A stretch of 64,000 nt of DNA from Plantago ovata (GCA_028274465.1 CM051456.1:124140880-124204879); one strand, 5' to 3'; numbered from the stretch's first letter, positions 11,173-23,330 are shown. Numbers and translations are program-made. Notes: generated from the sequence alone by a model not told the origin.

Positions 11173-11676
11173 TTAACACTTGATTTCCTTCAAGCCATGA
11201 GCAAGGTACACGAATGTGGGATTTAGTGCATCTTCCTTGTAGTAAGCAAACACAAGAGTGCTATCGTCATGCATGCTCTCACCAACGAAGAATTGGAGGT
11301 CTTTAATTTTTGCGAGCAAATACTTGGTTGCTCCCTCAATAGACTTTTTAAAGTCCTCCAACTTCTCTCCTTCGAGCTTGCGTGACAACAACTTGATGTA
11401 CTTCTTCACATACGCAATAAACTGCTTCTTGTCAAAGGGAGGTTGCTCCTGAAGCCTAAAGGTGTCAACAATGTCAACAACTTTAACAGCTGTGTCATCG
11501 ACACCTTCATCATCGCCTCCTTCTGCAGAGGGATTCGCACCAATGTTTACATCGACGACTCCTTTGACCACCCACTTTCCTTCGACTTCCCATAGACCAC
11601 CATTCACAATTTCCTGGTAGGGGAATGAATTTGAGAGAAGCTCATCACCTGTAAGTAAATCCTGGTAGACCAACAT
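11173..11676 (-). CDS. TCTP: translationally controlled tumor protein homolog (TCTP)
   Basis: An uninterrupted frame of 167 residues from [15 protein letters not shown] to HGLKEIKC covers the full TCTP fold (family 167-168 residues). TCTP signature regions are visible: [10 protein letters not shown] near residue 48 and [19 protein letters not shown] near 128-146. TCTP is a cytosolic growth-promoting protein linked to cell-cycle progress and Rab/TOR-related signalling in plants. The gene has no intron here, whereas plant TCTP genes I know of are split; this suggests a retrocopy. Residues such as [10 protein letters not shown] depart a little from the usual plant sequence. A TATA box lies 128 bases upstream and no poly(A) remnant is visible, so it looks expressed or old. 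Confidence 0.95.
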   Translation of the reverse strand: MLVYQDLLTGDELLSNSFPYQEIVNGGLWEVEGKWVVKGVVDVNIGANPSAEGGDDEGVDDTAVKVVDIVDTFRLQEQPPFDKKQFIAYVKKYIKLLSRKLEGEKLEDFKKSIEGATKYLLAKIKDLQFFVGESMHDDSTLVFAYYKEDALNPTFVYLAHGLKEIKC

Positions 11677-11803
11677 GATGAATATGGAGCGATTTCAGTT
11701 ATCAATAAGCAAAAAGGAGGATTTCTTAATTAATCAAGCTGCTTCTGTTACTTCTTGCTTTAGCACACGAGAGAGAATGAGTGGGGACAGAGAGGTATGT
11801 AGG

Positions 11804-11811
11804 TATATATA
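11804..11811 (-). promoter_or_regulatory. TATA box of the TCTP gene
   Basis: TATATATA on the minus strand, followed by a CT-rich leader (CCTCTCTGTCCCCACTC) of about 120 bases before the ATG at 11676. Placement fits a plant core promoter. Confidence 0.55.
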
Positions 11812-14182
11812 GTGTTGGAATTTAGAATTTTAAAAGTTTTGATAGGAAAGGAAATCCTTCATAGTTTCGGAAAAGGCAATTCACTAATCTCAATTTTCTT
11901 CTTTCATGAGGTTTTTCCTTTTCCGTTTTGTTCTTCTTCGTTGTGTAGCCCAGGCACAATGAGGCCCTTCAGAAACAGGCCCATGGAGCCCATCCCATAT
12001 GATACCACCACATCTAAGGCCTAAGAGACACGACCATGTCGGTGAGCCCTCTCCTGCCATGGTGCCATGCCATGCATATTCACCCAACAAGCTCAAGGAC
12101 AATTTTGTTCTTTTTATCTCTTTACACTACAATTTAAAAAAAAAATAAAAAAAATAAAATAATAATAATAAAGTGTTTTACATGACAACTTTTAAATGGT
12201 ACTAGAATTATTTGTCATCAGCAATTAATTTCAGGTGATATTACAATTTTTATCATCGTAAATTAAGTTTATGATGATAATATCAATTTTGTCAAAGTAG
12301 TATTATCTCTTACGATGATAAAAGGTTTTGTCATAAAAAACTTTAGTGTTTAGATGACAAATCTAGTTTGTTTGTCAAATTAAAACAATTTTTCAATATG
12401 AACTAAAATAAAATGAAATCTAGTTTGTTTTTGTCACTAATCTTTCTCCCTTCAGGATCTTCTATATCAGAGATGAGATTAGTGGTGGATTAGATTAAAT
12501 GAAAGATTTAAAAATATTTTTGTATCTATTATGACGTTTGGTATACATTAAAAATCAAATGTAAGGATAAGTATAATTTTGACAAATTTAAAGTTTTATT
12601 TCTAAATTTGGAATGTCAAAAACCCAAAATTGGTAAGTAATTTAATTCATACATCGTAACACTAATCTTTCACTTTTAAGGGAGATTAATATTAATTGGC
12701 CAATAATATTGGGTCGGCTGGATTTAATGCATTTGACCCTGTAATAATTATCTTTTACTGAACATCATATTAAGAGGAATCAGTTATCATAATTTTTTAT
12801 AATATAACTTATAGAACGGCTCCTCAAATTACTTCCCCAAATTTATAATTTTGTTCTTTTTATCTCTCGACACTACAAAAATTTCATCACCTAAAACTCT
12901 TTTTTTAGCGTTGATTAATTGATTGATTCACTCTTAGGGTGATCAATTGATCGACTCACTAATCTTGATCAAATCGCTACTTCTAAAGTTTTCTCTCTAT
13001 TTTGTTTTTCATAACTTTTCATAACTGCCACAGATAATTTTATTTATTTGATCACTAACAAATTAATATTCGCACAATCAAAGTTACATGTTAATAAAAT
13101 TTAGTAGGGAAGTCGCCGTAAAATTGAGTGAATCCTATAAAAGTGCTCAAACTAGATCTTTCATAGTTTTGCTACTTTTGCTTTTGCAGCATGTCATTGG
13201 CATTGTATAATTTATAAAATATAATGAGAAACCGTTTATCTTAAACTACAAATGACTACCCAAGAATGCACAGAGACAGTGCAAATGACTCTTCGTGTTC
13301 GTGTCGGACGCAAGAATGCACGGACACGCTAGCTTTAGACATGTATCACAAAATTAAAATTGAAAAATAATTTTGGACATGTATCGGCCGATAAGGCGTG
13401 TTCAACCTGCGTGTCCGACACACCAAGACAACTTTACAACAAAATATATAAAATTTCAATTTGGTTTGTAATTTAAGACATTTGATCTAATGTTCGAGCT
13501 CACTTCAATTTAAAAATTAGGACATTTGATCTATTGATGTGTCTTTGTGTCCGTGTCGTGTCCCGTGTCCGTGTAAGTGCAACCTAGAGACTAACTATAA
13601 TGTTCTTAGTTAGGTCAAACAAGCAAAATGTGTTATTTATCAAAAGTACCGATATTCAATTCGAAACGATAAACATTCTACATTTGTGAAAGTTATATAC
13701 TATGATTGAATAATTGGAAACATTATGCATACATAATAGATATCTTTCAAGTTTGAAGTAAGGAATTGATGCTATGAATAATTGGAAACATTTTTGTTTT
13801 ATCATACTCTAATGTCTAATTTAAAGTTAATTCGTGATTAAAGTTTTTCATAAAAAGAAAAAAGAAAAAATTACTAGAAAGATCATAAAAGAACACAATC
13901 CTTCTAGTTTAGACCGTAAAGAATTAGAGGATGGAGTTCTTTACGAACTACCATCTCTCTAACTTGTATGTTTTCTAAATTTAGATAAGTTACAACAAAT
14001 AAATAAATAAATAATGTACTAGTAATCTACTCAAACTCCTCACACTCAGTCAATATCATCCCACTCAATTAGTATCGGCGATCCTCAGGAACTCTCTCCT
14101 CAAATATTATATATATTCTCACCTCACTGATGAGAGGCTAATCCAACGCTTTTTGCAGCTTGTTTTTGTTCTCAATTTCACT
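11812..14182. other. AT-rich intergenic with old repeat fragments
   Basis: No gene. The phrase TTTTGTTCTTTTTATCTCT followed by CACTACAA occurs at about 12105-12135 and again at 12847-12875, so a segment of about 740 bp has matching left edges. The block 13290-13575 is rich in GTGTCCG/CGGACAC motifs in both orientations (for example CACGGACACG and GTGTCCGTGT), as in a decayed inverted-repeat element. (AAAT)n lies at 14000-14015. Confidence 0.4.
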
Positions 14183-17160
14183 ATGGAGATGGAGACGATT
14201 ATCATCAAGGTAAATTTTGATTGTCTTCTACCATATTTTGCAATGGATCGTTGGAGTGCTGTTTATATCGGTGAATTGTGAAGCTTCTGATCATAATATT
14301 TTCCGTTTGTGATCATTATCGTGCTACTACTATTATTCTATGTATCTTTCTTCTGATTTTTTGTGCTTTTTGTTGTGTTTTTCATTGCCATTGCCTATTG
14401 ACTTCTCATTATCGTGATGCTACTACTATTATAAATTATTACTTTCTCCGTCCAATATGACTTTTTCGAGGGTCATTTTAATCTTAAATTATACGATAAA
14501 AATAATTAAAATCATTATTGTATGAAATTAGAATGTTTATATTTTCATAATATAAAATTCTAAATTATTTTATTTGAATGATTTACAATTAATTTGAAGT
14601 CAAACTAATATTCAAAAAATTCAACAAAATCTAGTGTTATACTTGTTATTGGACGGAGTAAGTATTATTATTTTTTGAGTTATTTATATGTGTATAATAC
14701 CATCTTGATCATGTATGTGTATAATATTTTCACAGGTCAAGTATGGTGATATACTCAGACGTTTCAGCGTTCTGGTTGTTAATGAGAAGCTGGATCTCAG
14801 TTTAGATGTACTGATAGAGAAGGTCACTTCTCTTTTCAAGTTTTCCACAAAGACTAAGCTACATCTTACTTATGTTGATGAAGACAACGATGATGTCACA
14901 CTGGCTGATGACGAAGATCTCCACGATGCGGTGAGGCAGGGGTTAGATCCTCTCCGGATTACTGTAAAACTCAAGACAGATGTGGTATCTAAACCTGCCA
15001 CCTCTGTTCCTAGCACTGCTGATATTTTGGACTTTGCTAAACTATGCCTGTCCGATCTGGAGCGTTCAGATGCCAAACGCAAAGAGCAACCTAGCTCGCA
15101 CGGTAATGATTCTGAAAGCAGCAACGCTGCAGCGCCAATCAAAGGGAAACCTACCACTAGGTACCATTCAGGAGTAGCTTGCGTACCTAATACTGGTGTT
15201 TCGCCAGAATATACACCATATGATCCATTCAATTGTACTAGCATTTATCCAGAACCAGAACCACCTTTTATGGATAACCCAAACATGGACTATCTTACAT
15301 ATAAAGATAGTCGGTTTCTCTATGGTGCTAGATGCCATGGGTGCGACATGTATCCTATTGCAGGGACTTGGTTTAAGTCAAAGTAAGATCAGCAAGTCAT
15401 ATGTATTATTATTACTACTATTCTGTTGTCTAAAAAATATTTAGAAGCTTAACAACCGCCACCCTGGGAATTTTGCAGGAAGTATGGTTATGATCTATGC
15501 AACCTCTGCTTCCCTAAAATGAGTAAGCCTGAAGATTTTATCAAGATGGGTTCCACAGAAGCTACGGGGACATTTATGCCGCCCAAAGAGGCATTTAACA
15601 GTATTGGACTTGTATGCTTCTTTTCGTATGCCATTTGTCGAGCTGTCTTCTTTATTTAAATTTTTAATTTGTAACTTCTCATGACCCCTACCCCCAACCA
15701 GGGTTCTGATCATATGTAATCATGTATACCCTTCCTTAATTTCACTATTTCAGCATGCTTACCCATATATGGCACGAGGCGCTGAGCATGTAGGAGCTTC
15801 ATCATCATCATCATCGGGTTATTGCAAGCTCAATAGCCGTTTGATTCAGGATGTTACTATATTTGATGGTACTATTATGGCACCTCTAACTCCATTTACA
15901 AAGACCTGGCGGTTGAGGAACAATGGCGTTGTTGCATGGCCCCAGAAGACACAGCTTGTTTGGGTCGGGGGTGATAGGTTGCGCAAAGGATTTTCATGTC
16001 AATTAGAGGTGAGTTCCCAGTATGATCTTTTCTGTTGTTCCCAGTATTGATTTCTAGAGTGAATGGGTAGGCGTAATGTAGCTATGCATGTTTTGTTACA
16101 TTTTGACTGTTCGTTTAGAGAAAAATGTATTAAGAAGTGAATTCTGATTGTCGCTATGTTTGGATCCGCTATAATCTTTCACTATACCTGCATCAATGTT
16201 AGTGTTATGCATTCAATTATAATCTTGCTTTTGTCTGGCCAGATTCCTGAAGGCGGTGTCAAGGTACATCAAGATCTTGATGTTGCAGTTGATTTCGTTG
16301 CTCCTCAACTCCCTGGTCAATACATCTCTTACTGGAAAATGAGATCCCCATCTGGTGAAACGTTTGGGCAACATATCTGGGTTCTAATCCAGGTTTTTAT
16401 ACTTGTCATCACTTTAATCATCACTGTTCAACTTCCGTAATATGCATGGCTTCTCCAAATATTGTTCACCCACTGTTTCTTTATGACATGACTCATGACG
16501 TAGGTTGTTGCTTCTCGCAAAGAGAATGAGATTGATAATGCAAAAAATGCTAGCTCTTCTCTCAAAGAGAGAGCTTGATACTGCATATGACTTCGACCTG
16601 TGCTCCCCGCCTATGTTCAACAATGCATATGATCCTTTTCTTGGAGTTCATTCGAATATACTAGACCTAGACCCCGTTGGGGAAGATAATCTCCGTTTTC
16701 CTCCTATACTCCGGAATCTACCAGGTTCATGTTTTGGTTCTATGATTGATCCTGCAGAAGGTGGTATTTCGGCTCCTCCACCCTCGAATCTACCCCATCC
16801 TGTGGTTAATCCTGCAGCAAGTACTTTTTTTCCTCCCCCACCCCCGTATGGACCACGGTATCCTCCTGTGGCTACGGTTAATCCTGCGCAACCTTCACAA
16901 CCGAACCCACCTGGTCCATCTTCATATCAACCTCATGTCCGAAGTGAGATGGACAAGGAGATAGGCAGTTATTGGAATGAAGAAGACAACATTGATGAGA
17001 CTACTCTCCATTTAATTGAGGAGAAGAACCGGCGGTATACAGTTAAACTTGTTACTTTCATTTTGAGGATTGGAGTTGGATTCTGGATTCATGCTTATTT
17101 GTTTGTTGCTTTTATGGTGCAGCAGCCGTCCAGGGCGTTACTGATCCAGACATGAACAAG
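14183..17160 (+). CDS. NBR1-like: NBR1-like autophagy receptor, copy A, lacking UBA domains, frame disturbed
   Basis: Exons 14183-14209, 14736-15382, 15479-15611, 15754-16008 and 16243-16392 join in one frame. They encode a PB1 domain (residues 8-90, basic KYGDILRRF and acidic YVDEDNDDVTLADDED), a ZZ zinc finger (GARCHGCDMYPIAG ... DLCNLCF) and the NBR1 FW domain (TIMAPLTPFTKTWRLRNNG to FGQHIWVLIQ). NBR1 proteins polymerise through PB1 and carry ubiquitinated cargo to autophagosomes. Exon 6 (from 16504, ending 17034) opens with VVASRKENE but meets a stop at 16579, because two bases are missing against copy B; an acceptor at 16567 would restore the downstream Pro-rich frame. Family NBR1s are about 700-900 residues with two UBA domains. 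Here only a UBA2-tail remnant (TDPDMNKMLL, 17140-17170) survives, out of frame. Likely a shortened paralog or pseudogene. Confidence 0.85.
14442..14662. mobile_element. Stowaway-type MITE in NBR1-A intron 1
   Basis: A 221-bp element flanked by TA on both sides. Termini CTTTCTCCGTCCAATA and its inverted match TATTGGACGGAGTAAG carry the Tc1/mariner MITE consensus. AT-rich interior, no coding capacity. Confidence 0.85.
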
Positions 17161-17169
17161 ATGCTGCTG

Positions 17170-17384
17170 AAGAAGAAGCAGCAGCAGCTTATTTCTTTCT
17201 TGCTTTTATCATTCCAACTTATGACAGTTTTTGTTTTTTTTACCATCTCTATTTAGCAGATTAGCTAGTTTGTCTTTGTCAATTAATTTTACTGAACATA
17301 TCTCTACTTAAATCACTTTATTAGTTGTCAATTTTCATTTTTCACCTAGCTACTCCCTTGGGGATTCCCATTACTTGAGGCGGG
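17170..17384. other. NBR1-A 3' UTR and flank
   Basis: Downstream of the UBA remnant, with GAAGAAGAAGCAGCAGCAG near 17168-17186. Nothing else is recognised. Confidence 0.4.
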
Positions 17385-18260
17385 CACTATTTTTTTTAAA
17401 TGGCTAAAAAGGTAATTTATTAAAGATAAGAGACGAGCATAAGAAAAATGCTTTGCGAGATGTTACAAGGATCATCATCATCATATACCAAAACAAGGAA
17501 AGGAAACTAAACCGAGCAACCCTACTAACAAAGGTTCAGACACGAAAGTGGTTCCAAGAAACATAAACTCACTTTATTAAAATCCTTCAATAAACCTTTA
17601 CCTTTTAACTACCATCAACTTTGCAATTTTAGTTTTTCCACAATTTGCCAAGAAGAGTCCCTTTTGTCTTTGAACAACAAAGCATTTATTGCTAGCCAAA
17701 GACTAGGGGCGGAACCAAGGGGGCCGGCCGGGGCATATCCCCCCACCAAAAAAAAGGAAAATTTTGCTAGAATTTGTTATTTTTCAAAATTTTAAAGGTA
17801 ATTTTTATATGTTTTCAACTTTTGAACCTCCTATCACCCCGAACTTTCAATAAATGATGTATATGTAACTTGCCCCCCTAACTTTAATTCCTGGTTCCGC
17901 TTAGTGCAATGCCAAAACACGTACCATGCAAAAATTCTTGTTTCTTCTTGGCCCGGTGTTAATGAAGGTTTTGGAGATTAACCAAAATGTTTTATTCTAA
18001 CCGACAATCCACCCTTAAAAACCCACAGTTTTCTTGAGAAATCACAACCTCTGAGGATGTGCCAAGATGTCTCCTCTTCCTCCCCACACCATAAGCAACG
18101 AAGATAGGTTCACTAAAGAACACCCCCTTCAACCTCAAATTTTCTTTCGAAGAGATTCTATCTTAAATATCTTTTCAAATAAAAGTATTAAACTTTGTGT
18201 GCGAGCTAATTATTTGCACCACACTTTCTTGTGTCATCTCCCAACTCCCCACCTCCTCAT
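17385..18260 (-). mobile_element. LINE (non-LTR retrotransposon) 3' end remnant
   Basis: Read on the minus strand, about 18105-18010 encodes the zinc-finger region of plant L1-type reverse transcriptases: CLWCGEEEETSWHILRGC with C-x2-C and H-x4-C spacing, then FSRKLWVF. Further on, a WYVFWHC piece and, past an insertion, LWLAINALLFKDK match the usual LINE C-terminal W-x-RN-x-IF block. Stops and indels show it is dead. A T-run at 17390-17397 fits the poly(A) tail of a minus-strand copy. Most of the element is missing. Confidence 0.7.
17704..17903. mobile_element. small inverted-repeat element inserted in the LINE remnant
   Basis: About 200 bp bounded by ACTAGGGGCGGAACCA and its imperfect inverse TGGTTCCGCTTAGT. 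It interrupts the LINE reading frame between codons for HC and LW. The GGGGCGGA end resembles the hAT-type MITE at 55893, but no convincing 8-bp target duplication remains. Confidence 0.55.
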
Positions 18261-18578
18261 TGCCTTCTCTAACATATTGGTAGTCCTTATGGTATTTTAA
18301 CTTTTATCATATTTTATAATATGAGATCATATGGAGTAAAAACAAATCAAGAAAATGAAATGAAAAATTTGATGATAGAAGAGTATAATTTCTTCCTTTT
18401 TTTATAACTTTTCAAATTAATTTTTTTAGAATAAATCCTAATCAATTACTTCCTCCGAAATTTTATTTTTATATACGGTGATATCAAATTAATCATAATT
18501 CATTAAAAAAAATAATTTGAAAAAATTACTATAAAATTATATTTGTTATATAAAGTATTATAAAACATTATATTATAA

Positions 18579-19936
18579 GTGTGTGTTTGGTTTGAGGAAT
18601 TTGAGAGGGATTTGGAGCAATTTTTGTTGAAATCCCTCCAAATACCTTGTTTGGTAGCAATTTCGCGGCCCGGAGGGCCAGGGATTTACCAAATCCCTCT
18701 TCCAAATCCCTCTTCAACCGGACTTTGGATTTTAGCTACTTTAAAATACCATGGAGGGATATGTATTTGGAGGGATTTGATATGGAGGGATTTGAGGCTC
18801 AAGTATAGTGTCTATTATGCCCCCATCACTTCACGTCAATAACGAAATAACCAAAAGAAGACAACCGAGTAGTGGAGGACGGAAAGCGACAACACCCTTT
18901 ATTTTAAAACGGTTATAACTCGAAAAATAAAATGCAAAAAATAAATAAAAATCACCAACGATTTTATTTTTTTAAGATCTATAAATAGAGACCAATCTTG
19001 ACTATGTTTGGAGCACCCCATCCCCAACTCTATTTCTCTATTAACTAAACTTACAAAAATCTAAAATATATTTTATATCAATATTAAACTTCATATTATT
19101 ATTATTTATTTAAAAATTAAAAAAATATTAAAAACTTAGATGACAACGTGGCATCGTCTGTCACCATTGTAGAAAAACACCCGTATGGCGTGGCATGAAG
19201 GCAAAAATTACTCGGGCGCCATTATATCGTTGGGCACGAATGCGGATGATCTAACTAACTAAGACCAATATTGAAACCATTCCGTTTCAAATAAGTTCCC
19301 CCCTGATGCTATAATTCTCCCCCTGGTATTTGCCGATGTTATGTAGAATTTGGATAATGACTAATTAATGTTGCTGGTCGACTTATGAACTCTTAGTTAA
19401 TCTATTTTGTAATGCGTAATGGGTGGTCTAAGAACTTAAGTTTGTACTTTGTTGTTTAATCTCCTTTATGAACTGTAGTTGGATATATAGTTATGATAAT
19501 GTTTGACTTATGAACTCTTAGATAATCTATTTGGTAATGCATGTTTTGTTGTTCCGGTTTTTGCAACTGATATGATAACATAGATTGGGAGGGAAAGTTT
19601 GAAAAATTTAAATTTACCATTCACCCATCATCTTCAAGAACAAAACAATGCAGCCAGAAGGGCACCATTGTCAATTCAGTTTAGTAGTTATAACTACCAA
19701 GCACTACTTACGAAATCTCTCGCACGGAGTCCGAAATACGCAACAAATTCCTGTATAACCAAACAAGGGATTTGTTTCAAATCCTAAAAACCTATTCTAC
19801 AAATCCCTCAAACCAAACAATCATAGGAGAGATTTGCTACACACAAATCCCTCCAATAGCCCATTCATTGAAAATTTGGAATGGGCTCAAATCCCTCTAA
19901 AAAATGACCAAATCCCATTTGAAACCAAACACACAC
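18579..19936. mobile_element. Harbinger-type non-autonomous element, 1.36 kb
   Basis: Ends GTGTGTGTTTGGTTTGAGG and its inverse (GGTTTCAAATGGG at the other side, with perfect GTGTGTGTTTGGTTT), flanked by TAA on both sides (18576-18578 and 19937-19939). Subterminal regions repeat the motif GAGGGATTTG in inverse orientations. The interior has a TATA-like CTATAAATAG (about 18979) and no long reading frame, so no transposase is encoded. A TAA/TTA target site points to PIF/Harbinger. Confidence 0.75.
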
Positions 19937-20077
19937 TAAAAAAACAAATTTATTACACTCACAAGTCACAACAACATATATGGCCATCTCTGAAACTCTA
20001 CTCTAGCTTATAGATTCTCTCTCACTAACTAGAGCCTAGAGGCCGCCATTTTTGCAGCTCACTCACTTTCACTAACT

Positions 20078-22892
20078 ATGGCGATGGTTGTCATCAAGGT
20101 AAATCTTCCCTTTCTTCTACAATTTATTTAATTTGGAATCAATCGATCGATCTGCTGTTTGTATTGTTGAGTTGTGATCGTTAAATCATTATTTGTATGG
20201 TTGAATCGTGATAATTTAATCATTATCGTGATACTATTGCTGTCTGTTTATTCTGATTTGTGTTTATATGATTTTCATTCGTATTGAGCTTTCTCATTTC
20301 TCTTCATTTGTGATTTATTCTGCTGAGGACATTAATCTTACTTACCTGCTAGGTTTTCTACTTCTTCATATCTATTGAATGGAATGGAGTAGTACAATGT
20401 TTGTTCTTCAGTTAGTCCTTGTTTTGGAGATAATTAAACACATACTTCAAAGTTAGTAACTCAATTGTTTGCAATTAGGTATTAGTAGTACTTTTGTGTA
20501 TGACAACATCCTGTATTTATAATTTTATACCATCTTGATCATCGTGCATGTGTAATTGTGTATAATATTTTCACAGGTCAAGTATGGTGATGTACTGAGA
20601 CGTTTCAACGCTCGGGTTGTTGATGAGAAGCTGGATCTCAGTTTTGATGGACTGAGAGAGAAGGTTGCTTCTCTTTTCAAGTTTTCCACACAGACTGAGC
20701 TAGAGCTTACTTATGTTGATGAAGACAACGATGATGTGACACTGGCTGATGATGAAGATCTCATCGATGTGGTGAGGCAGGGTTTAGATCCTCTCCGGAT
20801 CACTGTAAAATTCAAGACTGATGCGGTATCTAAGCCTGCGGCCTCTGTTCCTAGCACTGCTGATATTTTGGACTTTGCTAAACTATGCCTGTCCGATCTG
20901 GAGCGTTCAGATGCCAAACGCAAAGAGCAACCTAGCTCACATGGTAATGATTCTGAAAGGAGCAAAGCTGCAGCACCAACCAAGGGGAAACCTATCACAG
21001 AGCCGAAGACTCCTAATACAGATGCAAATTTTTCTCAGGATATGAGTAGCTCTCTGATGTGTGCCCAATTACTCGCACTCCACCCTCCGTGCTATTCAAC
21101 TTATAAACCATTTGATATGTACCAGTACCTGCAACATGCAAACCCTGCCCGAGGGATGGCAGATCTTCCGCCGAATGTTGATAGGCAGTTTCTCTATGGT
21201 GCTAGATGCTATGGGTGCAGCATGTATCCTATTGCAATTGCAGGGCCTTGGTTTAAGTCAAAATTGTAAGATCAACAAGTCATATATATTATTCCTTCTG
21301 TTGTCTAGAAAATATTTAGAAGCTTAACAACCCCCACCCCTCCCCGGGAATTTTGCAGGAAGGATGGTCATGCTCTTTGCAACTTCTGCTTCCCTAAAAT
21401 GGGTAAGGCTGAAGATTATGTGAAAATGGATCCAGAAGCAGCTAAGCAGGCAGTTATGCCTCCCAAAGAGTATTTTAACAATGCACATGTATGCTCCCTT
21501 TTGTATGCCATTTGTCGAGCTGTCTTCTTTTATTTAATTTTTAAATTTAACTTCTACCCCTACACCCTACCAGGGTTCTGATTATATGCAACCATGTGTA
21601 GCGTTCCTTTCAGCATGCTTTCCCATATATGGCACGAGGCACTGAGCATGTAGGAGCTTCATCTGGTGTTTGCAAGCTCAATAGCCATTTAATTCAGGAT
21701 GTTAATATATTTGATGGTACTATTATGGCACCTCTAACTCCATTTACAAAGATCTGGCGGTTGAGGAACAATGGCACTGTTGCTTGGCCCCAGAAGACAC
21801 AACTTGTTTGGACCACGGGTGATCTGTTGTGCGAAAGATTTTCGTTTGAACTAGAGGTGAGTTCTTTATGGCCTTTTTTTTTTTTGTTTAGTAAATCTTT
21901 GCTGCTATTATTTATGGGTTAAGTACATTTTGTCAACAATATGATCTTTTCAGTTGTTCGCAGTATTGATTTCTGGAGTGAATGGGTAGGACTGAGGAGG
22001 GGAATGAGGATGAGGCTATGCATGTTTTGTTATTTGACTTGTGTGTGTTTAGAACAAAAAAAGTATTATAGTTAGTGAATTCTGATTGTCGCTGTGTTTG
22101 CAGCTATAATCTTTTGATATACCTTTATCAAGTTAGTATTATGCATTCAATAATCTTGCTTTTTGTCTGGCCAGATTCCTGAAGCTGGTATCCAGGTAAA
22201 TCAAGAGCTTGATGTTGCAGTTGATTTCGTTGCTCCTGAACTCCCTGGTCAATACATCTCTTTCTGGAAAATGAGCTCCCCATCTGGTGAAATGTTTGGG
22301 CCACCTATCCGGGTTCTCATTCAGGTTTATACATGTCACTTTAATCATTACTGTTCAACTTCCGTAATATGTATGACTTCTCCAAATATTGTGCACCCAC
22401 TGTTTCTCTATGTCACGACGTAGGTTGTTGCTTCTCTCAAAGAGAATGAGCTTGATACTGCAAATGGCTTCGACCTGAACACACCCCCTGTGCACAACAA
22501 TGCAAATGATCCTGCAGTTTATCTTAATGAACCCCCCGTGGTGGAAGATAATCTCCATTTTCCTCCTATGCCCCGGAATCTACCAGTTTCATTGTTTGGT
22601 TCTATGTTTAATCCCGCAGCCAGTATTTTTGCTCCTCCAACATCGAATCTACCGCATCCTGTGGTTAATCCTGCAGCGAGTAATTTTCCTCCACCCCCGT
22701 ATCGACCATGGTTTTCTCCTGAGGTTAATCGACCATGGTTTTCTCCTGAGGTTAATCGTGTACTTCAGGAGGATGCCCTACGGTAATAATAGCTAACTTA
22801 GTTTTAACGATTGTCACTTGGAGTTGGATTCTGGATTCATGCTTATTTGTTTGTTGCTTCTATGGTGCAGCAGCCGTCAAGGGTTTTACTGA
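20078..22892 (+). CDS. NBR1-like: NBR1-like autophagy receptor, copy B, lacking UBA domains
   Basis: Exons 20078-20098, 20577-21265, 21359-21488, 21614-21856, 22175-22324, 22424-22782 and a short last exon from 22871 stay in frame and give about 537 residues. Domains: PB1 (MAMVVIK then VKYGDVLRRF and YVDEDNDDVTLADDED), ZZ finger (GARCYGCSMYPIA ... LCNFCF), FW domain (PFTKIWRLRNNG ... FGPPIRVLIQ), then a Pro-rich tail. The tail contains a 27-bp tandem duplication, so RPWFSPEVN occurs twice. The UBA1 and UBA2 domains of ordinary NBR1 are absent; a UBA2-tail relic (GFTDPEMNKMLLK) lies at 22881-22919 but is out of frame, and translation ends at 22892 (or at 22786 if the last intron is kept). PB1 interaction surfaces look intact. 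The ubiquitin-binding end is missing, so cargo recognition should differ. Confidence 0.85.
22703..22756 (+). repeat. 27-bp in-frame tandem duplication in NBR1-B exon 6
   Basis: Two exact head-to-tail copies starting CGACCATGGTTTTCTCCTG encode RPWFSPEVN twice. Copy A has no counterpart, so it arose after the gene duplication. Confidence 0.9.
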
Positions 22893-22919
22893 TCCAGAGA
22901 TGAACAAGATGCTGCTGAA

Positions 22920-23330
22920 GTAGAAGAAGAATAATGGAAGTATCTTATTTCTGCAAAGACGAATTACAATGCAGTAGTACTAGTAATCTAGTTTCCTTTT
23001 ATCAGTCCAACTTATGAGTGTAATTATTAAGATTATAAGGTTCTAATGAAAGCCCTTCATGGCGCTCTTACCACTCTTTCAACATCAAAGCATATAGATA
23101 CTGTTTCATATATCAGAAATATTCCATGATCACATCAAACTATTCAGTTTTAAATATCATACTGTAACAAAGAATAAACTGGTAACAATACAAACGCATC
23201 AATCTCCACATTATATGCTTCCTTCACAATTACTCAGCCTTGACGAATATATCTGAAACCGACTAAAGTCTAGCATCAGATTCATGAAAGATCAGTGCAA
23301 TATCTCCAAGAGAATATCTTGTGAAAGGAC
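22920..23330. other. NBR1-B 3' UTR and shared spacer
   Basis: No gene. Bases from about 23290 match the region upstream of the His-rich copy at 585-1004, marking one edge of the inverted duplication. Confidence 0.5.

Noticed and set aside
12125-12880. CACTACAA at two sites, as in CACTA transposon ends
   Set aside because: Both are in the same orientation and no inverted TTGTAGTG end or 3-bp duplication was found.
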